Shown here: positions 36,061-43,973 of the stretch, in pieces
Layout: every line of letters begins with the position of its first letter
How positions within the stretch are numbered: the stretch's first letter is position 1
Assembly (NCBI GenBank): GCA_035541875.1
Contig: DATKML010000009.1
Coordinates: 62,001 to 126,000 of the forward strand
DNA length: 64,000 bases
Source of the DNA: JAJPHI01 sp035541875
GTDB lineage: Bacteria; Desulfobacterota; Binatia; Binatales; Binataceae
Reading direction: 5' to 3'
Notes under the pieces: model-generated
What the model saw: only the letters and a program-made list of their open reading frames with translations
What the model was told of the DNA's origin: nothing
The model's database searches: none
Program-made: the position numbers and the translations under genes

Positions 36061-36825
36061 ATGAGCAACTTCGAAGAATACTCAAAGAAATACAACAACA
36101 TCCGGATGGAACGGCGCGACGGTATCCTGCAGTTCACGCTCCATCGCAAGAACGACTCGGTGATTTGGGATTTCGAGTCGCATCATGAAACCGCTCACGC
36201 GCTCGGTGACGTTGCGCGCGATCGTGAGAATCGCGCCGTCATAATCACTGGGGCGGGGGACGATTTTATCGCCAAGCACGAATTCGGCAGCGCCGATAAG
36301 GTGCCGGCGGCCGACTGGGATCACGTCATCACCGACGCGAAGTATCTGATTATGAATCACCTCGATATCGAGGTGCCCATCATAGCTGCGGTCAATGGCC
36401 CGGCGTTGATCCATGCCGAACTTGCGCTGATGGCCGATGTGGTCATCGCCTCGGAGACGGCAGTCTTTCAGGATCTGCCACATTTCCCGAGCGGGTTGGT
36501 ACCCGGTGACGGCGTCCACGTAATCTTCCCGCTGTTGTTGGGGTACAATCGCGGCCGCTACTTTCTTCTGACGGGCGAGAAGATTCCGGCGCAGGAGGCG
36601 AAGCGGCTCGGCTTGGTCGGCGAGGTGCTGCCCAAAGCCAAGTTGCTCGATCGCGCATGGGAGCTGGCCCGCGAGATCACCTCGAAGCCACCGCTTACCG
36701 TGCGCTATGCGCGTCAGGTGCTTACCCGCGAACTCAAGCGCGCGATGCTCGATAATCTAGGCCTCGGCCTCGCCCTCGAGGGCCTCGCCGCCGGCGAATA
36801 CTTCATCAGCGATCAGAAGAAGTAG
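36061..36825 (+). CDS. Crotonase-superfamily beta-diketone hydrolase, 6-oxocamphor-hydrolase-like (copy 2)
   Basis: A 254-residue paralogue of the preceding gene, clearly from tandem duplication (both share FEEY, the AAVNGPALIH segment, and the FQDLPHFP...GLVPGDGVH core). The OCH set is conserved with identical spacing: His118, His141, Asp150 and Glu240 (gaps 23, 9 and 90, as in the Rhodococcus enzyme). The region that shapes the substrate pocket (about residues 30-90) differs most between copies, including a shortened insert, so the two may prefer different diketones. A 15-bp hairpin after the stop ends the run. Confidence 0.82.
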   Translation: MSNFEEYSKKYNNIRMERRDGILQFTLHRKNDSVIWDFESHHETAHALGDVARDRENRAVIITGAGDDFIAKHEFGSADKVPAADWDHVITDAKYLIMNHLDIEVPIIAAVNGPALIHAELALMADVVIASETAVFQDLPHFPSGLVPGDGVHVIFPLLLGYNRGRYFLLTGEKIPAQEAKRLGLVGEVLPKAKLLDRAWELAREITSKPPLTVRYARQVLTRELKRAMLDNLGLGLALEGLAAGEYFISDQKK

Positions 36826-36841
36826 ACGGTAGGAGGATTCC

Positions 36842-36872
36842 GGGATGGGAAGGTCGACGACCTTTCCATCCC
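36842..36872. terminator. Hairpin between convergent genes
   Basis: GGGATGGGAAGGTCG pairs with CGACCTTTCCATCCC (one G-U) over 15 bp with almost no loop. It lies between the 3' ends of the crotonase-fold gene and the convergent beta-helix remnant and probably terminates both. Confidence 0.6.
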
Positions 36873-36877
36873 GTCGA

Positions 36878-37583
36878 CTAATGAATACAGGATTTGCTGT
36901 TGACCTTGTTGGATTGGTTGCCAAGCCACTTATTATGGTCACAGTTAGGATTACCATCTTCGAGGTTATGTGAGTTATCACTCGTCACGTTCGCAATGAT
37001 CTGATTGTCAGTCGAAGTGGCTTTGACGCTGATACCAACGCCGTTGGATGCCGTCGAGTTCAGGAAGACTTGGTTGCGTTTTGAGCCTTCACCTAAAACG
37101 ATACCATTGCTGGTATTGGAATCGGTTTGATTAGCTAAAAGAAGATTGTTCGCGCTATTAACGTAAACGTGGATACCTTGCTCATTGTCCGAGCTATCCA
37201 GTCCTATCACAGAAGAGTTCGTCGCAGTGTCGAGAAGAACTCCCTCAATGAAATTCGTTATCTTACCCGGACCGACGATAGCTACGTTGGAGGCGTTATA
37301 GACTACGATGCCCCTCCCGGCGTGGCCGTGGGAGTCTTTTAATTACGTGGCTCTTCAAATTCAAATAGACGTGGCTGGCGGTGATAGTGATACCCGTACT
37401 GCAGTCGGCCGATAGCTCATATTGGCCAGGTGCTGTGATGGAGCAGTCTCCGATGAGTTTATCTTGGGCGAATGGCTTGATCTTGCAGTCGCAGTTGAGC
37501 GGAGTTGCGACTTTGGCATCGGCCATCCGAAGGATAAGTAAAGCGCAGATCAGAGTGATCAGCCCGGTGAGTTGCTTCATCAT
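36878..37583 (-). pseudogene. Secreted parallel beta-helix (NosD-like) protein, frameshifted
   Basis: The first part (from ATG 37583/37580) has a signal peptide and Cys-containing segment LNCDCKIKPF...SADCSTGITITASHVYLNLKSHVIK. The frame then breaks. In the adjacent frame it continues KDSHGHAGRGIVVYNASNV through ...NEQGIHVYVNSANN...SCIH to 36878, the repeated N-rich turns of a right-handed beta-helix. The two halves join perfectly if one base is removed from the AAAA run (37337-37340 as TTTT on +). The product would be a ~235-residue secreted protein. A sequencing error is possible, but the neighbouring lectin gene is also frameshifted. Confidence 0.7.
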
Positions 37584-37762
37584 TTTCTGCAGGAGAAGGA
37601 TCTCGGCGAATATGGTCATAGCGTTCTGGAAAGTCAACCGACAGTAGAACGGTCAGCCTTTGGATAATAGGTATCGATGAGCGTGGCATAGGCCGCTAAG
37701 CAGATATTTTGCCACAAAATTCAGAGTTCCTGATGAGTTGACGACTCGCTAGGCTAGCGCCT

Positions 37763-38266
37763 GTGAAACTCCCGAAAGCCAGCTTAACGCATGTCTTGGG
37801 TTGGGTGATTATCTACTCGATCACCGGAATTGCCTCAGCACAGGTTCAGGGACCTTCCGGGAGCGGTGGACAAGTCTGTACCAGAGCCGATTATACCTAC
37901 GGTCGCCTTATCTCGATTGAGTCGCGTTCGGGTCTCTGGATGGATGCGATTAACCGTATTTACGACATGGGAAAGGGTAAGCAGGGCATCGTCCGGTGCA
38001 GGGGCACAGGCGGTTCGGTGAATCTTCCGCCTGATATTGGACCAGACGAGTATATCAGTGCGGTGAGTGGGCGGGGAGCTATGTCGATTTTTTAACGATT
38101 GAAGTAACCGGCCCTCGCGGAACGCGGGTACGGACTTTTGGCCGGGTCAATTCCAATACCCAAGAGGCGTTTCGTTACGACGCGCCCCCCGGGATGGAGA
38201 TAGGATCTGATTATCCGCTCCGATCAGTTTGTTAATGCTGTCGGAGTGCTCCTGCAGAAGCGGTGA
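37763..38266 (+). pseudogene. Secreted jacalin-like lectin, two frameshifts
   Basis: A GTG start leads into a signal peptide ending at ASAQ, then GPSGSGGQVCTRADY..GRLISIESRSG, the start of a jacalin-type beta-prism. The frame reads to PDEYISAVSGRG, then stops at 38095. One base inserted in the GGGG run near 38070 restores SYVDFLTIEVTGPRGTRV...FGRVNS. A further one-base shift near 38217 restores RSDQFVNAVGVLLQKR, the characteristic last strand, ending at 38264-38266. The full product would be ~165 residues. Two independent indels in homopolymer or dinucleotide runs make true decay more likely than one sequencing error, though both remain possible. Confidence 0.7.
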
Positions 38267-38277
38267 GATGCAATAGC

Positions 38278-39585
38278 TTAGTTCGCGGTCGAAGGCACTA
38301 ACTTGACGCCGAACTGCTCGGCGGCGTTGCCTCCAAACATCCGCGCCAGGATAGGCTCGTCCACTCGCGCCTTGGTCATCTGCTCGATCGCGTCGTGTGC
38401 GCTCGTGGTATCATGATTCGGATAGCGCGAGCCCCAGACGATCTTCTCGGCGAACTCCTCGGGAAGCTTCTGGATTAAGCGCTCTTCCGCGTCGAATCCC
38501 AGCATCACTTTGCCTTCTTCCCACATCTCCTCAGGATCGGTCCGCACGGGATAGAAGTGCAAAGGCGGGATCGTCTTGGTCGAGGCCTCCATCTTTTCGA
38601 GCACCTCTTCCATCCACGAAGCTTTGCCGTGGGAGACCACGACCTTCATGTTCGGGAAACGCTGCATCACGGTGAAACCGATCAGCGTCGCTGCGACGAA
38701 CATGTGATTGTCGAGCCAGGGCGCGATGATCGGCGCAATCGGATGACCCATCGGAGGAGTCGCCACGAACATGAATCCCTGCTGCCCGCCGCCGCCCGCA
38801 GCCGGGCCACCGCCGAGGTCGGCTATCACCGATCGCTGATTCACCCGCCGGTTGATCTTTTCGAAGAACGGCGCGTGGGAAGTCCACTCTGGGTTCCACA
38901 GCCCGCATCCAGGATGAACCGCTCCGACCAATCCAAGCTTTTCAAGTTCGGCCCACAACGGATTGTAGAACGGATGCGTGAAGTAATGGTCCTCAAGGAA
39001 CATCGGCCGGATAAACGCGCCGCGGAAGCATGGTATCTTCGCGACTCGGCGTAACTCCTCGGCCGTAAACTCCATGTTCTGCAGCGGAACCATCGCGGCC
39101 GCATAGAGCCGATTCGGTGCGGCCGCGCAGAAATCCACCATCCAGTTGTTGTAGGCGCGGGCGAGAGCGTAAGCGGTGTCAGGGTCTTCAATCAGATGGA
39201 ACCCCTCGGCGAACCACGTCGGATACAGGAACGCCTGATCGATCCCCATCGCGTCCATGTCGCGTAGACGCGCCTTGGGATCCGAGGCGCCGGGGTTCAT
39301 CGGATGGCGTTGATTGGGGTCGAGTTCGCCAACCTGATCCCACGTCATACCGGGTTTGTAGATGGCGTGGCGCGGGATATTCGAATTCATCTTGTCCCGA
39401 AAGACCTTGCCGTTGACTTTGAGATATGAGCCGTAGGCGCTCTCTTCGCGCCAGAGGGCATGCTTACCCAAGGTGCGATATTCCGGTTCGAGGTATTTCG
39501 TCCAGACCTCCGCCGGCTCAACGACGTGCGAATCGCTATCAAAGACGGTGAAACGCTTGCTCGCCATCGCTTTATCGTCCGCCAC
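38278..39585 (-). CDS. Amidohydrolase-2 family protein (COG2159)
   Basis: A 435-residue TIM-barrel hydrolase or decarboxylase. The first metal site reads FDSDSHVVEP: an Asp-x-His pair in place of the usual His-x-His. Later ligands are likely in GAVHPGCGLW and VVSHGKASW, with an Asp in YPNHDTTSAHD. Related enzymes decarboxylate or hydrolyse aromatic and ring-cleavage intermediates. It overlaps the upstream amidohydrolase by 14 bases if GTG at 39585 is used; ATG at 39567 would leave a 4-base gap. The two are co-transcribed and are probably subunits or consecutive steps. The specific reaction is unknown. Confidence 0.8.
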   Translation of the reverse strand: MADDKAMASKRFTVFDSDSHVVEPAEVWTKYLEPEYRTLGKHALWREESAYGSYLKVNGKVFRDKMNSNIPRHAIYKPGMTWDQVGELDPNQRHPMNPGASDPKARLRDMDAMGIDQAFLYPTWFAEGFHLIEDPDTAYALARAYNNWMVDFCAAAPNRLYAAAMVPLQNMEFTAEELRRVAKIPCFRGAFIRPMFLEDHYFTHPFYNPLWAELEKLGLVGAVHPGCGLWNPEWTSHAPFFEKINRRVNQRSVIADLGGGPAAGGGGQQGFMFVATPPMGHPIAPIIAPWLDNHMFVAATLIGFTVMQRFPNMKVVVSHGKASWMEEVLEKMEASTKTIPPLHFYPVRTDPEEMWEEGKVMLGFDAEERLIQKLPEEFAEKIVWGSRYPNHDTTSAHDAIEQMTKARVDEPILARMFGGNAAEQFGVKLVPSTAN

Positions 39586-41002
39586 TCGGGCCTACGCCCA
39601 TCGAGAAATTGGCGTTGTAAGGCAGTACCGACGCTTCGGGCTTGAGCGCCTCCTTGATCTCTTCCTCAGTCGGCCACCAGTCCGGCCGCTCGATTTCGGT
39701 CACGCGGTCGGTGATGAACTTCTTCGGCGGATCAATTTTGTAGAGCTTGCGCGCAGTCTCGCCCAGGAACTTAGCCTGATACTTCTCCGGCAGTTCGCAC
39801 TTGCGCATCGTCTCGATTGCGCGCCACGCATCGTCGCCGTCGTGATGATAAACGTCTGACGACCACGCCAGGATATTTTCGTAGAACTCCGGCAGGCGCG
39901 ACGGCGGGGCTTCGTCACCCTCGAAACCGGTCACGCAGTGCTCAAAGAAAGTCTCGCGCGGCAGACGCTTCAAAGGCGGTAGCTGACGTTCGTTGCGATA
40001 GAGGCGATACTGCTTGTCGCATTCGTCGAGCACGAAGCTCAGCCAGGTCGAGGAGGCCTCAAAGACCGCCGCCCGCAGCTTCGGGTAGCGCTCGAAGAAG
40101 CCGCTCATCAGCACCATCACGACCCACAGTGAGGCCTCGGCCTGAAAGTCTTGCACGTTCACGAGGAAGTTGTGCGGCAATCCCGATGAGAACGCCGCGA
40201 GTCCGATCAGCTCAGCGCCCGAATGCTGCTCGGTGTAGCCGGGCGGCTTCAGCGAGCCGAAGGCTGGGAACGGATGCATCCCATAGACCATCCCGGTTTC
40301 CTGCATCGCTTCCCATACCCGGTCGTATTTAGGCTGAATCGGATAGTTACCCAGCGCGTCGATCGGTCGGACAAGTCCGACGCGGCATCCCTTCGCCGCG
40401 ACGCGATAGATCTCCATCTCGGCGAACTTCGGATCCTGCATTGGGAGCATCGCCGCAAAGAAGAGACGTTCGGGATTCTCCTGGCAGTATTCGTGAGCCC
40501 AATCGTTGTAGGCCTTGCAGATAGCCTTCGCGCCGACGGAGTTCTGGAGCCACGGATAGGTGTCGATATCGCTCGGGATGATCATTACCTGATCGATTCC
40601 CTGAATATCCATGTCCCGCAGCCGGGGCTTGGGCAGGTACGAGCCCTTGTGATCGATATAATCGGCCTGCTCGGCAGTCAGCGCGGTCTTGCGCTTCAGA
40701 TTACGGACGTTAATCGCGCGCTGAATATTGTGCTTGAGGCCCGGCCCCGCAAGCGACAGGACATTGACCGCGCCCGGCGTTCCGTGGATTCGCTGCGACC
40801 CAATCCCCGTGCCGGCTTTACCGTTGACGATCAGTTGATTGCTTTCGGCATCAAACCAGATCGTGCTCTTGAGCGCTTCCAGTTCGTCCTTCGTCAGCCA
40901 ATCTTTGGCGCGCTCCCACAACCATGGCGGTTCGGTCACGTGCGCATCGCAGTCGAACGTGGGGAAATTCTTCTTCATCGGCGCGAACTTTTGAACAGGC
41001 AT
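39572..41002 (-). CDS. Amidohydrolase-2 family protein (COG2159)
   Basis: A 476-residue member of the same superfamily, longer than its neighbour. FDCDAHVTEPPWLWERA is the metal-binding start, again D-x-H. YGMHPFPAFG carries the next His and SDVYHHDGDDAW the late Asp/His cluster. VFEASSTWLSFVLDECDKQYR marks the helix before the last barrel strand. It is the first gene of a pair with the 435-residue amidohydrolase. An aldo/keto reductase gene lies 47 bases upstream on the same strand. It is expected to act on a ring-derived acid or amide; the substrate is not known. Confidence 0.8.
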   Translation of the reverse strand: MPVQKFAPMKKNFPTFDCDAHVTEPPWLWERAKDWLTKDELEALKSTIWFDAESNQLIVNGKAGTGIGSQRIHGTPGAVNVLSLAGPGLKHNIQRAINVRNLKRKTALTAEQADYIDHKGSYLPKPRLRDMDIQGIDQVMIIPSDIDTYPWLQNSVGAKAICKAYNDWAHEYCQENPERLFFAAMLPMQDPKFAEMEIYRVAAKGCRVGLVRPIDALGNYPIQPKYDRVWEAMQETGMVYGMHPFPAFGSLKPPGYTEQHSGAELIGLAAFSSGLPHNFLVNVQDFQAEASLWVVMVLMSGFFERYPKLRAAVFEASSTWLSFVLDECDKQYRLYRNERQLPPLKRLPRETFFEHCVTGFEGDEAPPSRLPEFYENILAWSSDVYHHDGDDAWRAIETMRKCELPEKYQAKFLGETARKLYKIDPPKKFITDRVTEIERPDWWPTEEEIKEALKPEASVLPYNANFSMGVGPSGGR

Positions 41003-41049
41003 CAGCCGGCCTCCATTAGCGGGATTCTCTCCGCAGATTAGCTCATAAC

Positions 41050-42054
41050 CTAGATTGTCTCCAGCCAGACCGACGGCATCGTGACGGCGCCATGCCGCTC
41101 AAAAATCGCATCGATCTCCTTCATATCGGCGTCGCTGATCGACCATCCGAAGGCCCCGACATTGTCATCGACTTCGCGCGGATTGCGGCATCCGGCCAGC
41201 GCAGTGCTTACGACCGGATTCGAGGTTGTCCAGCGCAGCGCCAACTGCGGCAGGCTCTTGCCGTAGCGCTTGGCGACACCTTTCAGCTCTTCGACGGCGC
41301 GGAGATTCTTCAGATAGTGCTGGGAATCGAACAGATGCTGAAACAGGTTGATATTGCCGAGACGGCCGCCCTTCGCGCGCCAGTCACCTTTGCCGAAGTC
41401 CATCTCTTCGCTGAAGGTCCCGGTGAGCATCCCGTAGGCGAGGGAGCCGTAGGCCATCACGCCAATCTTGTTCTCGGCGCAGTAGGGGAAGATCTCCGTC
41501 TGCATCCGGCGATCGAACATGTTCCAGCAGTACTGCACCACGTCGACGCGGCGCGCCGTCATGCAGGCTTTGATCTCGTCGAGCTTGAAGTTCGAGAGTC
41601 CGACCGCGCGAACCTTGCCCTGCTTTACGAGATCATCGAGAGCACGCATCGTCTCGTCGAAGGGCACCGTGCGATCAGGCCAATGAATCAAATAGACGTC
41701 GACGTAATCGGTATTAAGCGCTTTTAGGCTTTTATCGATCGACGCGATCACGCGATTTCGAGAGCCGTCACGGAATCCGCGCTCTTTGCATTCCGGATAG
41801 CCGATACCGAATTTCGTCGTGATCACGGCTTCTTTGCGGCGCGATCCCAGCGCTTTGGCGAGCGAGGTTTCCGACGCGCCCATCCCGTAGGCTTCGGCCG
41901 TATCGAAGCTGTTGATCCCGAGATCGAGGGCGCGATTTATCGCTTTGATAAAATCGGCCTCTTCGATACTCCCATATCCGCCGCCGATCTCCCAGCATCC
42001 AAAGCCCATTGCTGAGATTTGGATTCCCGTAGTGCCAAATGCGCGATATTCCAC
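41050..42054 (-). CDS. Aldo/keto reductase
   Basis: A 334-residue NADPH-dependent (beta/alpha)8 enzyme. FDTAEAYGMGASE carries the Asp and Tyr of the catalytic tetrad, the Lys lies in VITTKFGIGY, and the His in VYLIHWPDRT. GLSNFKLDEIKAC is the next conserved strand. Family members reduce aldehydes and ketones. It is upstream of, and on the same strand as, the two amidohydrolases, so it may be the first gene of that operon. The ATG at 42054 gives the family's normal MEYRAFGTTGIQIS start. Confidence 0.88.
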   Translation of the reverse strand: MEYRAFGTTGIQISAMGFGCWEIGGGYGSIEEADFIKAINRALDLGINSFDTAEAYGMGASETSLAKALGSRRKEAVITTKFGIGYPECKERGFRDGSRNRVIASIDKSLKALNTDYVDVYLIHWPDRTVPFDETMRALDDLVKQGKVRAVGLSNFKLDEIKACMTARRVDVVQYCWNMFDRRMQTEIFPYCAENKIGVMAYGSLAYGMLTGTFSEEMDFGKGDWRAKGGRLGNINLFQHLFDSQHYLKNLRAVEELKGVAKRYGKSLPQLALRWTTSNPVVSTALAGCRNPREVDDNVGAFGWSISDADMKEIDAIFERHGAVTMPSVWLETI

Positions 42055-42251
42055 CTGTTACCTCCGCGGAAGCGCGTCCGCTCGACATTTGATGGCGGAC
42101 CCGATGCACATTTACCTACAGCGGAATGGCTGGCGCCGCAATCGCGTGCTTTCGAGGAGATGAAAGCTGAGTGAATTTTTTTATAAACAAAAAGAAGGCA
42201 TTGCCCCTCGCCGAACACCGGGGCATTATCCAATTTGAGGGGTTCAGGAAG

Positions 42252-42425
42252 ATGTGGCTTGAACAGACTGCGTGGGTGTGGATGCCGGCGATTGTAGCGT
42301 TTGGGGCAGTGCTGACTTGGCAGAACCTGCGACTTGGATGGCAAGTACGGGACCTGCAAAGGCGCTTGAATCGGATCGATCCGAGACGTAAGGCCACGGT
42401 TCGCCATCTGCGACGCGTCGCCTGA
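42252..42425 (+). CDS. Small single-pass membrane protein
   Basis: A possible 57-residue protein from ATG 42252, with AGGAAG a few bases upstream. One hydrophobic helix (WVWMPAIVAFGAVLTW) is followed by a basic, Arg-rich tail (about 11 Arg/Lys in the last 28 residues), a membrane-anchor layout. Upstream extension to 42171 adds a Lys-rich leader of uncertain value. No known domain. It is divergent from the aldo/keto reductase gene and could equally be spurious. Confidence 0.35.
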   Translation: MWLEQTAWVWMPAIVAFGAVLTWQNLRLGWQVRDLQRRLNRIDPRRKATVRHLRRVA

Positions 42426-42609
42426 AGGCTTCGCAAGCGAGCTGCGGGTCGGTTCGAAGCAGATTATCGACTGCGGGTGGCCTTGCCTCCCGGTTGAACC
42501 CCGCCACGGCGTTTCGCTGTCAGATCGACCTGCGGGGCAAGACTTTGCAGGTTGGCGCCATCGGCAGACAAAGATAATAAACCGTAGCCAGCCGATAACG
42601 CTCTAAGCT

Positions 42610-43008
42610 CTATTTTCCCAGGTACTGCTCGTCGCTGACCTTCTCCATCCAGTCGACAGCTTTACCGTTCAGTTTCTCCACGATCGCGATATGCGACATC
42701 GCAGTGGTCGCCGTCGCACCATGCCAATGCTTCTTGTTCGGCGGACAAACGACCACGTCACCGGGTTTGATCTCGACCTTCGGCTCGCCCCAGCACTGCG
42801 TCCAACCGCATCCTGCAGTCACGATCAGCGTCTGCCCCAGTGGATGGGTATGCCAGGCCGATCGCGCGCCCGGCTCAAAGGTCACTAACGCGCCGTACAT
42901 CCGCGAGGGATCGGGTGGATCGAACAGTGGATCGATTCGAACATTGCCAGTGAAGGTCTTCTCCGGTCCTTTGATAGACGGTCGCGAGCCCGCTTTGAAG
43001 TGTTCCAT
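42610..43008 (-). CDS. Cupin-domain protein (mandelonitrile-lyase-like/ChrR-like cupin)
   Basis: A 132-residue single cupin. Metal ligands are in SAWHTHPLGQTLIVTAG (His-x-His, Gln) and PNKKHWHGAT (His). PGDVVVCPP is the strand before the second motif. This subgroup often contains enzymes or accessory proteins in (R)-selective aldehyde and nitrile chemistry, annotated as carboxymuconolactone-decarboxylase-associated cupins. Just upstream on this strand lies a decayed amidohydrolase fragment, suggesting that the intact ancestor formed a pair with it. Confidence 0.82.
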   Translation of the reverse strand: MEHFKAGSRPSIKGPEKTFTGNVRIDPLFDPPDPSRMYGALVTFEPGARSAWHTHPLGQTLIVTAGCGWTQCWGEPKVEIKPGDVVVCPPNKKHWHGATATTAMSHIAIVEKLNGKAVDWMEKVSDEQYLGK

Positions 43009-43032
43009 TTACTTCCTCCTCAAAACAATTCG

Positions 43033-43311
43033 TTATTCTGCTGGATCGGCCTCTTGAATGCTTGTAGCTGATTCTGTTCGCCACGCCGCTAGCTTTGCTA
43101 CATCGAACTTGAACATCTCTGCCACGTTGAGGCCTAGGATCTTTGCCCGCGATTCATTTTTGAACTCACCCATCGGGCGTTCGATCGCCTACCCGGAATA
43201 CGGCCGTGTATACATCGCTATACGGATAATCGTTAGCCCACAGGAGGCTATGGACCAGATTGTATCGCTTCGCGAGTCTGATTCCGCCGGATCTTCCTGA
43301 AAGGGTGGATG
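43033..43311 (-). pseudogene. Amidohydrolase C-terminal remnant
   Basis: In three frames on the minus strand the segments FQEDPA, GIRLAKRYNLVHSLLWANDYP and IERPMGEFKNESRAKILGLN..MFKFDVAKL line up in order with the C-terminus of the intact amidohydrolase at 46043-47290 (FQEDPSGLKLAEPFNLVDNFMWANDYP ... AKILGLNMAKMFKFDVPKL). At least two frameshifts separate them, and the N-terminal three quarters of the gene is gone. This is a truncated paralogue, not a functional gene. Confidence 0.75.
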
Positions 43312-43330
43312 CTCATCGGGCGTCGGAATC

Positions 43331-43855
43331 TCAGCCTTCTGCGTCACTTCCTCTGACCGAGACATGGTAAGCGATACTATCCCAGGCGTTGTGAATACCG
43401 ACGAAGAGCAGCAGCAGGACTGCAGCACCGACGGCAAAGAGACCGTGACCAGGATGTGCGGGAACAAACCAAACTGCCGCCAATAGAATAGCGTACGCTC
43501 CCAGTGGAAGTAGCAAGTGAAAAAGCCAATCTTCGAATTGAGCTTGGTATGCAGTCTGCCTCTGCATCCGACGAGCCACGACGATGGCATAGAAAATTCC
43601 AGCGAGGCCGACGATGCCCCAAATACTCGCGATGAGCACGATCCTGTGCCAGGGCGCGCGGATCAATGCCGACAAGAACAGCACCGTGCCAAAGTGTACG
43701 ATCGTCGGAGTTCCGAACGCGGCGTTGGCGGCACCGGTTCCCGCGTGCGCCCGTTCAGCTACAAGCGTCAGAACCACGAACTGCAATCCGATCAAAGCGC
43801 CGGCAGCAGAGCCGACGATTTCGTAGAAGCTGTTCCAATCGGCTAGTTCTCGCAT
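43331..43855 (-). CDS. Hypothetical membrane protein, four to five helices
   Basis: A 174-residue hydrophobic protein with four or five predicted transmembrane helices (e.g. GSAAGALIGLQFVVLTLVAE, IVLIASIWGIVGLAGIFYAIVVA, LLPLGAYAILLAAVWFV, GLFAVGAAVLLLLFVGIHNAWDSI). The opening ADWNSFYEIVGSAAGALIGLQ is a recurring motif of an uncharacterised bacterial membrane family. A short basic segment lies between helices 3 and 4. The function is unknown. Its stop codon lies 20 bases before the amidohydrolase remnant, with no obvious functional link. Confidence 0.65.
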   Translation of the reverse strand: MRELADWNSFYEIVGSAAGALIGLQFVVLTLVAERAHAGTGAANAAFGTPTIVHFGTVLFLSALIRAPWHRIVLIASIWGIVGLAGIFYAIVVARRMQRQTAYQAQFEDWLFHLLLPLGAYAILLAAVWFVPAHPGHGLFAVGAAVLLLLFVGIHNAWDSIAYHVSVRGSDAEG

Positions 43856-43973
43856 CTGGGATTCAATCTACCCATCTGAGGTGCGATCGAGGAAGATTTA
43901 GCACCATTTGTTCTTATTGCTAGGCTTTCTCTCTCGACGGCTTGACCCCTCGCAGCACTCTTATGCTTAGTTG

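Noticed and set aside
35188..36825. Ordinary enoyl-CoA hydratase annotation for both crotonase-fold genes
   Set aside because: The second catalytic Glu is missing and the 6-oxocamphor hydrolase residue set is complete with identical spacing, so a generic label would mislead.
37330..37345. Programmed frameshifting at the A run in the beta-helix gene
   Set aside because: The run is only four A, there is no slippery heptamer with a following structure, and neighbouring lectin indels point to decay or assembly error.
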